Assembly: GCA_025966255.1 (NCBI GenBank)
Contig: JAOPVG010000074.1
Location: 1 to 7,334 of the forward strand
DNA length: 7,334 nucleotides
Origin: Jatrophihabitans sp.
GTDB taxonomy: Bacteria > Actinomycetota > Actinomycetes > Mycobacteriales > Jatrophihabitantaceae
Direction of reading: 5' to 3'
The position numbers and the translations under genes were made by a program. Shown piece by piece: positions 1-6,260 of the stretch; the first letter of the stretch is position 1, and the number at the start of each line of letters is the position of its first letter. The notes beneath the pieces were generated by a model. That model did not search any database, was not told the DNA's origin, and saw only the letters and a program-made list of their open reading frames with translations.

Positions 1-1025
1 AGACCGGCGGCGTTACCGGCCAGCCAGATCAGCGCGCTCGCCGTACCGCCCGCCCGGCCGGCCCGGCGCTCCGCGAGCTCGAGGATCACCGGCAGGTCCG
101 TGAGCAGAAGCAGGCCCACGACGAACAAGACGGCCAAGCCGGTCCAGACCCCCGGCGCCACCGCGAGCACGGCCAGACCGGCGCAGCCGGCGAGGACCGA
201 GCACAGCACGAAGCCGAGCTCACGGCCGTGCGCAGCGATCCACGGTGGCAGTAGCGCCGAACCCGCCATGCCGGCCACCACCATGGCCAGGAGCAGGACG
301 CCGGCCTCGGAGTCGGAGACGCCGGACCGATTCAGCAGGGCCTGCAACCAGGTGGTCAGCGCGATGAAGACACCGAAGCCGACGCACCCCAACCCGGTGA
401 GCAACCGGAGATACCGGTCGGCCCACACGTCACGCAGCGGCACCGCCGGCTCGCGCACCGGGTCCGGCGCCGCCGGCGCGCGCAGGGACGCGCACAGTGC
501 CGCGGCCGCGACCACCGTCAGCAGGGCCTGGACGATGAGCAGCGCATCGATCCGGCCGCCCCCCAGACCCGCGCCCAGGCCGAGGGCCAGCAGCATCCCG
601 GCGAAGATGCCTGCGGACGACACCGCGATCCCCTTGGCCCGATCGCCGGCCGGCAGGTACGCCCCCGACACCTTGGTCACCGCGTTCAGGATCAACGGTT
701 GCGCCACCGCGACGAGCACCTGCCCGGCCAGCACCGTCACGTAGGTGTCCCCCGCGAGGCGCAACCCAGCTCCGCCAGCCGTCAATACCGCGCCGACGCC
801 CAACCAGAACGGCATCCGCCGGTCGATGAGTCGTCCGGCCGGAATCGCGAGCACTACATACAGCAGCGGAAAGATCTCGGCCAGCCAGCCGATAGCGCCG
901 GACGAGACGCGGTAGTGGTGCGCCGCATCGGTGGTGAACGGCGTGTAAGTGAGCCAGAGCATCTGGTTCGCCGCGCTGAGCGCCGCGTAGGCGATAACCG
1001 GCCGCCACTGACTGCGCGCGGCCAC
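1..1025 (-). CDS. MFS transporter, FLVCR-like (C-terminus cut off by window edge)
   Basis: I translated this frame by hand from base 1040 to base 1; it is open throughout and runs off the window, giving about 341 visible residues. It is a polytopic membrane protein with many hydrophobic segments. The first hydrophobic segment is followed by the stretch QMLWLTYTPFTTDA and then by SSGAIGWLAEIFPLLYVV, which resemble the start of FLVCR-type MFS carriers. The loop after the second helix carries GRLIDRR, the usual MFS loop 2-3 motif, and AQPLILNAVTKVSGAYLP resembles the fourth helix of the same group. Two starts are possible: ATG at 1040, 12 bases after the SDR-1 stop but without a ribosome site, or GTG at 1025 with GGAGG eight bases ahead. 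I prefer GTG. The close spacing places it in the SDR operon and so probably under KstR2. Substrate is unknown; FLVCR relatives carry haem, choline or organic acids, and a steroid-derived acid is an inference from context. Confidence 0.85.
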   Translation of the reverse strand, partial: MAARSQWRPVIAYAALSAANQMLWLTYTPFTTDAAHHYRVSSGAIGWLAEIFPLLYVVLAIPAGRLIDRRMPFWLGVGAVLTAGGAGLRLAGDTYVTVLAGQVLVAVAQPLILNAVTKVSGAYLPAGDRAKGIAVSSAGIFAGMLLALGLGAGLGGGRIDALLIVQALLTVVAAAALCASLRAPAAPDPVREPAVPLRDVWADRYLRLLTGLGCVGFGVFIALTTWLQALLNRSGVSDSEAGVLLLAMVVAGMAGSALLPPWIAAHGRELGFVLCSVLAGCAGLAVLAVAPGVWTGLAVLFVVGLLLLTDLPVILELAERRAGRAGGTASALIWLAGNAAG

Positions 1026-1033
1026 TCCGATCG

Positions 1034-1038
1034 CCTCC
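1034..1038 (-). promoter_or_regulatory. Ribosome binding site favouring the GTG start of the MFS gene
   Basis: On the minus strand GGAGG lies eight bases before the GTG at 1025-1023. The ATG at 1040-1038 overlaps this site and itself has no purine-rich site upstream, so the GTG start is better supported. Confidence 0.5.
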
Positions 1039-1052
1039 ATGACGGCGCGATG

Positions 1053-1958
1053 CTACGCGCCGTAGACCGGCTCCGGGGGCGTCGCCTGGGCGAGCAGGTC
1101 GTCGACGACCGACCCGAGCTCGACCGGCTCCCATCGGGCGCCCTTGTCGACGGTCGGTCCGCGCCGCCAGCCCTCGGCAACGGTGATCTTGCCGGCCTCC
1201 ACCTCGAAGACCCGGCCGGTGACGTGAGCGGACTCCGAGCTGCCCAACCACACCACCAGCGGCGACACGTTCTCCGGAGCCATCGCGTCGAAACTGTCGT
1301 CGTCCGGTGCGGCCATCGTCTCCGCGAACGTCGCCTCGGTCATCCGGGTCCGCGCCGCGGGAGCGATCGCGTTCACGGTGATGCCGTAGCGACCCATCTC
1401 GGCCGCGGCCACGATCGTCAGCCCGGCGATACCCGCCTTGGCCGCCGAATAGTTGCCCTGCCCGATGCTGCCCAGCAGCCCCGCGCCCGAGCTGGTGTTG
1501 ATCACGCGGGCGTCCGGCTGCCGCCCGGCCTTGGCCTCCGCCCTCCAGTAGGCAGCGGCGTGGCGCAGCGGCGCGAAATGGCCCTTGAGGTGGACGCGGA
1601 TGACGGCGTCCCACTGCTCCTCGTCCAAATTCGCGAGCATCCGGTCCCGCAGGAAGCCGGCGTTGTTCACCAGCACGTCCAACCGGCCGAATTCCTCGAT
1701 GGCGGTGTCCACCAGTCGTTTCGCACCCGCCCAGTCGGCGACGTCGTCGGTGTTCGCAACCGCCCGGCCGCCCGCCCCCACGATCTCGTCCACGACCTGC
1801 TGCGCCGGGCCGGCCTGCGCATCCGTGCCGTCCAGCGACACCCCGAAGTCGTTGACCACCACGGCGGCACCCTCGGCGGCCAGGGCCAGCGCGTGGGCTC
1901 GCCCCAGGCCCCGGGCCGCCCCGGTCACGACCGCGACCCGTCCTTCACACAGGTCCAT
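1053..1958 (-). CDS. SDR-1: short-chain dehydrogenase of the steroid ring C/D cluster (Rv3548c-like)
   Basis: This 301-residue protein is a classical short-chain dehydrogenase, probably cytoplasmic. It shows the nucleotide motif TGAARGLG (12-19), NNAG (98-101), catalytic Ser at about 157, and the YSAAK box with Tyr170 and Lys174. Asp37 at the end of the second strand suggests preference for NAD over NADP. The longer strand-2 loop (NDFGVSLDGTDA) and the overall length resemble the dehydrogenase part of peroxisomal multifunctional enzyme 2 (17-beta-HSD4), which oxidises 3-hydroxyacyl-CoA; the length also matches M. tuberculosis Rv3548c (304 residues by memory). A beta-oxidation-like dehydrogenase step on a steroid-derived acyl-CoA is therefore inferred; the exact substrate is not known to me. 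It begins inside the end of SDR-2 with a 14-base overlap, and AAGGGA seven bases ahead supports the ATG at 1958. The stop is followed within 30 bases by the MFS gene. Confidence 0.92.
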   Translation of the reverse strand: MDLCEGRVAVVTGAARGLGRAHALALAAEGAAVVVNDFGVSLDGTDAQAGPAQQVVDEIVGAGGRAVANTDDVADWAGAKRLVDTAIEEFGRLDVLVNNAGFLRDRMLANLDEEQWDAVIRVHLKGHFAPLRHAAAYWRAEAKAGRQPDARVINTSSGAGLLGSIGQGNYSAAKAGIAGLTIVAAAEMGRYGITVNAIAPAARTRMTEATFAETMAAPDDDSFDAMAPENVSPLVVWLGSSESAHVTGRVFEVEAGKITVAEGWRRGPTVDKGARWEPVELGSVVDDLLAQATPPEPVYGA

Positions 1959-2715
1959 GATCGGATCCCTTCGTCGCCGCCAGAAACGCCGGTCGCTCGC
2001 CGCCGCCGTGAGCCACGAGCGTCGCGCCGCTGACGTACGAGGCGAGCGGCGACGCGAGGAATGCGACGCAGCGGCCGATCTCGACCGGCTCGGCCAACCG
2101 CCCCAACGGCACGGTGCGCGCCACTGCGGCGATGCCGTCCTCGTCGCCGTAATGCAGGTGGGCCTGTTCGGTCCGAACGAGCCCGGCCGCGACCGAGTTC
2201 ACCCGCACCTTCGGCGCCCACTCGATTGCGAGGGACGACGCCAGATTGTCCAGTCCCGCCTTCGCCGCGCCGTAAGCGGCAGTCCCCGGCGACGGACGGT
2301 GGCCGCTGACGCTGCTCACCATGACGATCGAGCCACCGCCGTCCTGACTCTGCATGACTTTGTTCGCGGTCTGCGCGACGATCAACGGGGCGAGCAGGTT
2401 GAGCTCGACGATCTTGGCGTGGAAGCGCGGCCCGGCTTCGGCTGCCAGTGCATACGGGGAGCCGCCCGCATTGTTGACAAGTACGTCGAGACGTCCGTGG
2501 CGTTCCACGATCCGGGCGACCAGCGCCTGCACCTGCTCGGCGTCGCGCACATCGCAGACGGCGAACTCGACGCCGTGGATGGGGTCCTCGCGCGGGTTGC
2601 GCGCGCAGGCGATGACAGTCGCGCCCGCCTCGACCAGCACCTGGCTGATGCCGTGCCCGACGCCGCGCACGCCGCCGGTGACCAGCGCGACGGTGCCACC
2701 GAGGCCGAGATCCAT
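1945..2715 (-). CDS. SDR-2: short-chain dehydrogenase of the steroid ring C/D cluster (Rv3549c-like)
   Basis: This 256-residue short-chain dehydrogenase has TGGVRGVG (13-20), NNAG (81-84), catalytic Ser135, and the AAYGAAK box with Tyr148 and Lys152. The strand-2 end reads CARNP, and the basic Arg39 suggests NADP(H) rather than NAD(H). It is first in the leftward operon, and its position next to echA20 and its size match M. tuberculosis Rv3549c (259 residues by memory). Its likely role is an oxidoreduction of a hydroxy or oxo group on a HIP-derived CoA thioester; this is inferred from context only. The start is ATG at 2715 because the nucleotide motif begins ten residues later; the much longer upstream open frame simply runs antisense through echA20. 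No strong ribosome site precedes the ATG and a likely -10 lies just upstream, so the transcript may be almost leaderless. The end overlaps SDR-1 by 14 bases. Confidence 0.92.
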   Translation of the reverse strand: MDLGLGGTVALVTGGVRGVGHGISQVLVEAGATVIACARNPREDPIHGVEFAVCDVRDAEQVQALVARIVERHGRLDVLVNNAGGSPYALAAEAGPRFHAKIVELNLLAPLIVAQTANKVMQSQDGGGSIVMVSSVSGHRPSPGTAAYGAAKAGLDNLASSLAIEWAPKVRVNSVAAGLVRTEQAHLHYGDEDGIAAVARTVPLGRLAEPVEIGRCVAFLASPLASYVSGATLVAHGGGERPAFLAATKGSDHGPV

Positions 2716-2721
2716 GTCTGC

Positions 2722-2728
2722 TAACCTA
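2722..2728. promoter_or_regulatory. Overlapping divergent -10 elements for SDR-2 and echA20
   Basis: On the plus strand TAACCT (2722-2727) fits the actinobacterial -10 pattern TANNNT and would start echA20 transcription near 2734, leaving a leader of about 30 bases that contains the ribosome site. On the minus strand TAGGTT (2728-2723) fits the same pattern and would start near 2716, just before the SDR-2 ATG. The KstR2-type operator abuts both. No convincing -35 is seen; the assignment rests on pattern and position only. Confidence 0.4.
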
Positions 2729-2741
2729 CCAAGCACTTGCT
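2728..2741. promoter_or_regulatory. KstR2 operator in the divergent promoter
   Basis: The 14 bases ACCAAGCACTTGCT match every fixed position of the published mycobacterial KstR2 motif AnCAAGnnCTTGnT, as I remember it. KstR2 is a TetR-family repressor that controls the ring C/D regulon and is released by HIP-CoA. The site lies midway between the divergent SDR-2 and echA20 genes, the equivalent of the Rv3549c-Rv3550 interval, where a KstR2 site is known in M. tuberculosis. It touches the probable -10 elements and covers the likely echA20 start point, so it is placed to block both arms. Confidence 0.88.
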
Positions 2742-2763
2742 TGTTTGAGGAAGGCGGGCGCAG

Positions 2764-3507
2764 ATGCCGATCAGCACCACCGCCGAGGGTGGCGGCGTCA
2801 CCGTCGTCACCGTCGACTACCCACCCGTGAACGCCCTGCCCGTCCAAGGCTGGTTCGACCTCGGCACGGCGATTCGCGAGGCCGGCCGCGACCAGTCCAC
2901 GCACGTCGTCGTGCTGCGGGCCGAGGGCCGCGGCTTCAATGCCGGCGTCGACATCAAGGAGATGCAGCGCTCGGCCGGCTACGACGCCCTCATCGGCGCC
3001 AACCGCGGGTGCTACGACGCCTTCGCGGCGGTGTACGACTGCGCCGTGCCGGTGATCGCGGCCGTGCAGGGCTTCTGCCTCGGCGGCGGCATCGGCCTGG
3101 TCGGCAACGCGGACGTCGTGATCGCCGCCGACGACGCCACGTTCGGGCTTCCCGAGGTGGACCGCGGTGCGCTGGGCGCGGCGACGCACCTCGCCCGACT
3201 GGTCCCACAGCACCTGATGCGCGCGCTCTACTACACCGCGTCGACGATCGACGCTCAGACCCTGCACCACCACGGCTCGGTCTACCGCGTCGTCCCGCGC
3301 GACGAGCTGGACGCGACCGCGCTCGAGGTGGCCCGCGACATCGCGGCCAAGGACACCCGGATCATTCGTTGCGCCAAAGAGGCGCTCAACGGCATCGACG
3401 TGCAGGACGTGCACCGCAGCTATCGCTATGAGCAGGGCTTCACGTTCGAGCTCAATCTCGCCGGTGTCTCCGACGAGCACCGCGATGCGTTCGTGGGCAA
3501 GGAGTGA
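2764..3507 (+). CDS. echA20: EchA20, steroid ring D-opening crotonase-fold hydrolase
   Basis: This 247-residue protein belongs to the enoyl-CoA hydratase/isomerase (crotonase) family and has the same length as M. tuberculosis EchA20 (Rv3550). The two backbone oxyanion-hole segments are visible: GRGFNAGVDI at about 55-64 and GFCLGGG at about 103-109. The segment FGLPEVDRGALGA (about 127-139) has Glu131, a usual catalytic-acid position, followed by Asp133. In the published pathway EchA20 hydrolyses the five-membered D ring of the bicyclic indanedione CoA thioester HIEC-CoA to give COCHEA-CoA, the substrate of IpdAB. The start ATG follows GAGGAAGG by about nine bases. It is the first gene of the rightward operon and lies directly downstream of the KstR2 site. 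Most crotonases catalyse other reactions, so the assignment rests on the gene neighbourhood and length as well as the fold. Confidence 0.93.
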   Translation: MPISTTAEGGGVTVVTVDYPPVNALPVQGWFDLGTAIREAGRDQSTHVVVLRAEGRGFNAGVDIKEMQRSAGYDALIGANRGCYDAFAAVYDCAVPVIAAVQGFCLGGGIGLVGNADVVIAADDATFGLPEVDRGALGAATHLARLVPQHLMRALYYTASTIDAQTLHHHGSVYRVVPRDELDATALEVARDIAAKDTRIIRCAKEALNGIDVQDVHRSYRYEQGFTFELNLAGVSDEHRDAFVGKE

Positions 3508-3575
3508 GCGAGCGAGCGATCGGCCTGCGGAGCACTTTGGTGGCCGGACCGAGCGAAGCGAGGGGAGGACGCTGA
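3504..3575 (+). other. GAGC-repeat spacer with a possible 23-codon bridging ORF between echA20 and ipdA
   Basis: The spacer opens with a tandem GAGC tract (3506-3519) and later carries a related run GAGCGAAGCGAGG (3551-3563). A frame starting with GTG at 3504 overlaps the echA20 stop as GTGA and runs 23 codons to a TGA at 3573 that overlaps the proposed ipdA CTG start as CTGA. The encoded peptide is basic and unlike any family I know. It may be a coupling ORF, or just the consequence of a dispersed GAGC-type repeat inserted between two genes that are normally adjacent. Confidence 0.35.
3561..3569 (+). promoter_or_regulatory. Ribosome binding site for the proposed ipdA CTG start
   Basis: AGGGGAGGA ends only two bases before the CTG at 3572. 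Counting from the AGGGG part the spacing is about six bases, which is acceptable. The GAGCGAAGCGAGG repeat runs directly into this site, so the repeat may supply the signal. Confidence 0.45.
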
Positions 3576-4456
3576 AGGACAAGCGGGCGTCGCTCGACGA
3601 CGCCGTCGCTGGACTGCGCGACGGCATGACCATCGGCATCGGAGGCTGGGGCTCGCGGCGCAAGCCGATGGCCATCGTCCGCGCGATCCTTCGCACGCCG
3701 GTCCGCGATCTGACGGTCGTGTCCTTCGGCGGCCCGGACGTCGGCCTGCTCTGCGCGGCCGGCAAGGTGCGCGAACTGGTCTTCGGCTTCGTGTCCCTCG
3801 ACTCGGTGCCCTACGACCCGCACTTCAGCCGCGCCCGGCAGACCGGTGCGATCGCAGTGCGCGAGCTGGACGAGGGCATGGTGGTAGCCGGCCTGCGGGC
3901 GGCCGCCCAGCGCCTGCCCTTCCTGCCCATCCGGGCCGGTCTCGGCTCGGACGTGATGACCTACTACCCGGGCCTGCGCACCGTCCGCTCCCCCTACGAC
4001 GACGGCGAGGAGCTCGTGGCCATGCCGGCGCTACAACTCGACATGGCGTTCGTGCACCTCAATCGCGCCGACGCCCACGGCAACGCGAGCTACCTCGGCC
4101 CGGACCCCTACTTCGACGACCTGTTCTGCCTCGCCGCGAAGCAGCGGGTCGTCTCGTGCGAGCAGGTGGTGTCGACCGAGGAGTTGGTCGCCGGCGCTCC
4201 GGTGCAGGCATTGCTGCTCAACCGGATGATGGTCGACAGCGTCGTCGAAGCACCCGGCGGCGCGCACTTCACGTCCTGTGTGCCGGACTACGGACGCGAC
4301 GAGGCGTTCCAGCGCGAGTACGCGGCGGCCGCAGCGGACCTCAATGCCTGGCCCTCCTTCGCCGAACGCTACCTCGCGACCGACTTTGACCCCGCCCGGC
4401 TCGCTGAATCGGCCCAATCGCCGGCTTCACGGGGTCAAGGTGGAGGACGGCGATGA
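3572..4456 (+). CDS. ipdA: IpdA, alpha subunit of the steroid ring C-opening COCHEA-CoA hydrolase
   Basis: From CTG 3572 the protein has 294 residues, close to the 292 of M. tuberculosis IpdA (Rv3551). It has the class I CoA-transferase alpha-subunit fold: DGMTIGIGGWGSRRKPM (18-33) near the N-terminus, then FGGPDVGLLCAAGK, REIDEGM-like RELDEGM (97-103), LPFLPIRAGLGSD (116-127), the AHGNASYLGPDPYFDD segment (168-183) and EAPGGAHFT (226-234). IpdAB is not a transferase: it hydrolyses ring C of COCHEA-CoA to an open-chain dioxo-diacyl-CoA. A catalytic glutamate is reported in IpdA; one in RELDEGM is a candidate, but I cannot align it. Homology begins at LKDKRASLDD, where relatives begin M-x-DKR. 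No ATG, GTG or TTG lies there. The next in-frame upstream start, ATG 3485, adds a 29-residue, Arg/Ser-rich extension overlapping echA20. The 3' end overlaps ipdB by ATGA. Confidence 0.9.
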   Translation: MKDKRASLDDAVAGLRDGMTIGIGGWGSRRKPMAIVRAILRTPVRDLTVVSFGGPDVGLLCAAGKVRELVFGFVSLDSVPYDPHFSRARQTGAIAVRELDEGMVVAGLRAAAQRLPFLPIRAGLGSDVMTYYPGLRTVRSPYDDGEELVAMPALQLDMAFVHLNRADAHGNASYLGPDPYFDDLFCLAAKQRVVSCEQVVSTEELVAGAPVQALLLNRMMVDSVVEAPGGAHFTSCVPDYGRDEAFQREYAAAAADLNAWPSFAERYLATDFDPARLAESAQSPASRGQGGGRR

Positions 4457-5208
4457 GCAATCCGCCGATCGACCCGGCTACCCGGGCGGAGATCTGCGCG
4501 GTCGCGTGCGCCGACCTGTTCGCCGGCGCTGGCGAGATCCTGGCCAGCCCGATGGGCACGATGCCGGTGATCGGGGCGCGGCTGGCTCGGCTCACCACCG
4601 AGCCGGATCTGCTCATCTCCGACGGCGAGGCCTACCTCTTCGCCGAGACACCACCGCTCGGCGGCACGTCGCCACTTGAAGGCTGGATGCCGTACCGCAA
4701 GGTCTTCGACGTGGTGGCCGCCGGCACTCGGCACGTGGTCATGGGCGCCAACCAGGTCGACCGCTTCGGCAACCAGAACATCTCCTGTATCGGCGACCAC
4801 GCGCAGCCCAAGCGGCAGATGTTCGGGTCCCGCGGCGCTCCGGGCAACACGGTCAACCACCGCACGAGCTACTGGGTGCCGAAGCACTCGCCCCGCGTGT
4901 TCGTCGAGGCGGTCGACATGGTGTCCGGGGTCGGCTACAACCACGCCACTGGCTCGCCGCTGCGCTATCACGATGTGTTCCGCGTCGTCACCAACCTGGC
5001 CGTCCTCGACTTCGACACCGCCGATCGCTCGATGCGCCTCGCGTCCGTCCACCCGGGCTCCTCGGTCGACGAGGTGCAGGAGCAGACCGGCTTCCCGCTC
5101 GTGACCGAGGCCGTCGCGACGACCCGGCTGCCGACTTGCGAGGAGCTGCGCCTGCTGCGCGACGTGCTCGACCCGACGGGTTTCCGCGACAAGGAGGTGC
5201 CCGGATGA
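4453..5208 (+). CDS. ipdB: IpdB, beta subunit of the COCHEA-CoA hydrolase
   Basis: This 251-residue protein matches M. tuberculosis IpdB (Rv3552, about 250 residues) and has the CoA-transferase beta-subunit fold, with MGANQVDRFGNQN (97-109) and the glycine-rich FGSRGAPGN (124-132). Together with IpdA it forms the heteromeric hydrolase that opens ring C, the last ring of the steroid nucleus. True class I CoA-transferases have a catalytic glutamate in a SENG motif of this subunit; the corresponding place here appears to read SDGEAYLF (56-63), which agrees with hydrolase rather than transferase chemistry. The ATG lies within the ipdA stop (ATGA, 4-base overlap) and follows GGAGG by six bases, so the subunits are probably made in a coupled 1:1 ratio. 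The 3' end overlaps ipdC in the same way. Confidence 0.93.
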   Translation: MSNPPIDPATRAEICAVACADLFAGAGEILASPMGTMPVIGARLARLTTEPDLLISDGEAYLFAETPPLGGTSPLEGWMPYRKVFDVVAAGTRHVVMGANQVDRFGNQNISCIGDHAQPKRQMFGSRGAPGNTVNHRTSYWVPKHSPRVFVEAVDMVSGVGYNHATGSPLRYHDVFRVVTNLAVLDFDTADRSMRLASVHPGSSVDEVQEQTGFPLVTEAVATTRLPTCEELRLLRDVLDPTGFRDKEVPG

Positions 5209-6257
5209 AGACCGCTCTGACCGAACTCGTCGGCGTCCAACATCCGGTCGTGCAGACCGGCATGGGCTGGGTCGCCGGTCCGCGTCTGGTCGCCGGCACC
5301 GCCGAAGCGGGCGGTCTGGGCATCCTCGCGTCGGCCACGATGACGTTCGACGAGCTCGTCGCCGCCATCGCCGAGACCAAGGCCCGCACCAACAAGCCGT
5401 TCGGCGTCAACCTGCGGGCCGATGCCGCTGATGCCTCCGATCGCGTCGATCTTCTCATCGAGCAGGGCGTCCGCGTAGCGTCCTTCGCGCTGGCCCCGAA
5501 GCAGGAATTCATCGAGCGGCTCAAGGCGGCGGGTTCGGTGGTGGTCCCGTCCATCGGTGCCGCGAAGCACGCGCGCAAGGTGGCCGATTGGGGCGCCGAC
5601 GCGGTCATCGTGCAGGGCGGCGAGGGGGGCGGTCACACCGGCGGCGTCGCCACGACACTGTTGCTGCCGTCCGTGCTCGACGCCGTGGACATCCCGGTGA
5701 TCGCCGCGGGTGGTTTCTTCGACGGACGGGGGCTGGCCGCGGCCCTCGCCTACGGCGCCGCCGGCGTTGCGATGGGCACCCGGTTCCTGCTCACCAAGGA
5801 GAGCACCGTCCCGGACGAGGTGAAGCGGCTCTACCTCGAGCGCGGGCTGGACGGGACGGTCGTGACGACTCGGGTCGACGGCATGCCGCACCGCGTGCTG
5901 CGCACCGAGCTCGTCGAGCACCTCGAACGCTCCAGCAAGGCCGTCGGGCTGTATCACGCGGTGCGCAACGCCCAGCGGTTCAAGCGGCTCACTCGGCTGC
6001 GCTGGAAGGACATGATCAGCGAGGGCCTGGCCACCAAGCACGGCAAGGAGCAGACGTGGTCGCAGATGATCATGGCGGCGAACACGCCCATGCTGCTGCG
6101 GGCCGGGCTCGTCGAAGGCAACGGGCAGGCCGGCGTGCTGGCCAGCGGTCAGGTGGTCGGGATGCTTGCTGACCTGCCGAGCTGTCGCGACCTGATCGAG
6201 GGGATCGTCGGCGAGGCCGAGGCAATCATCGGCAAGCTGTCCGGGCTGCTGCAGTAG
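5205..6257 (+). CDS. ipdC: IpdC, FMN-dependent oxidoreductase of the nitronate monooxygenase family
   Basis: This 350-residue TIM-barrel flavoprotein resembles nitronate monooxygenase (2-nitropropane dioxygenase) and enoyl-reductase FabK relatives, and is close in size to M. tuberculosis IpdC (Rv3553, 355 residues). FMN-binding features are visible: the N-terminal QHPVVQTGMGWVAG (12-25), VIVQGGEGGGHTGG (134-147), PVIAAGGFFDGRG (164-176) and the phosphate-binding GVAMGTRF (187-194). Mutants in related bacteria place IpdC just before EchA20, in an oxidation or double-bond step that produces the ring D-opening substrate; I give this from memory and the exact chemistry is less certain than the family. 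ATG at 5205 follows a near-perfect AAGGAGGTG site (5191-5199) and overlaps the ipdB stop by four bases. The coding region ends four bases before a large hairpin, so it is probably the last gene of this transcript. Confidence 0.92.
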   Translation: MKTALTELVGVQHPVVQTGMGWVAGPRLVAGTAEAGGLGILASATMTFDELVAAIAETKARTNKPFGVNLRADAADASDRVDLLIEQGVRVASFALAPKQEFIERLKAAGSVVVPSIGAAKHARKVADWGADAVIVQGGEGGGHTGGVATTLLLPSVLDAVDIPVIAAGGFFDGRGLAAALAYGAAGVAMGTRFLLTKESTVPDEVKRLYLERGLDGTVVTTRVDGMPHRVLRTELVEHLERSSKAVGLYHAVRNAQRFKRLTRLRWKDMISEGLATKHGKEQTWSQMIMAANTPMLLRAGLVEGNGQAGVLASGQVVGMLADLPSCRDLIEGIVGEAEAIIGKLSGLLQ

Positions 6258-6260
6258 ATC

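Noticed and set aside
430..1614. Minus-strand 394-residue open frame overlapping SDR-1 and the MFS gene
   Set aside because: It is a frame-shifted reading of the two real genes on the same strand; the composition is Arg/Gly-rich with no domain.
699..2033. Plus-strand 444-residue open frame across MFS, SDR-1 and the end of SDR-2
   Set aside because: It is antisense to three coding regions with clear family signatures and is rich in Arg, Gly and His, as expected of a shadow frame.
2716..3765. Long minus-strand open frame extending SDR-2 upstream to 606 residues
   Set aside because: It runs antisense through echA20 and into ipdA, its extension has no family features, and the SDR nucleotide motif begins ten residues after the ATG at 2715.
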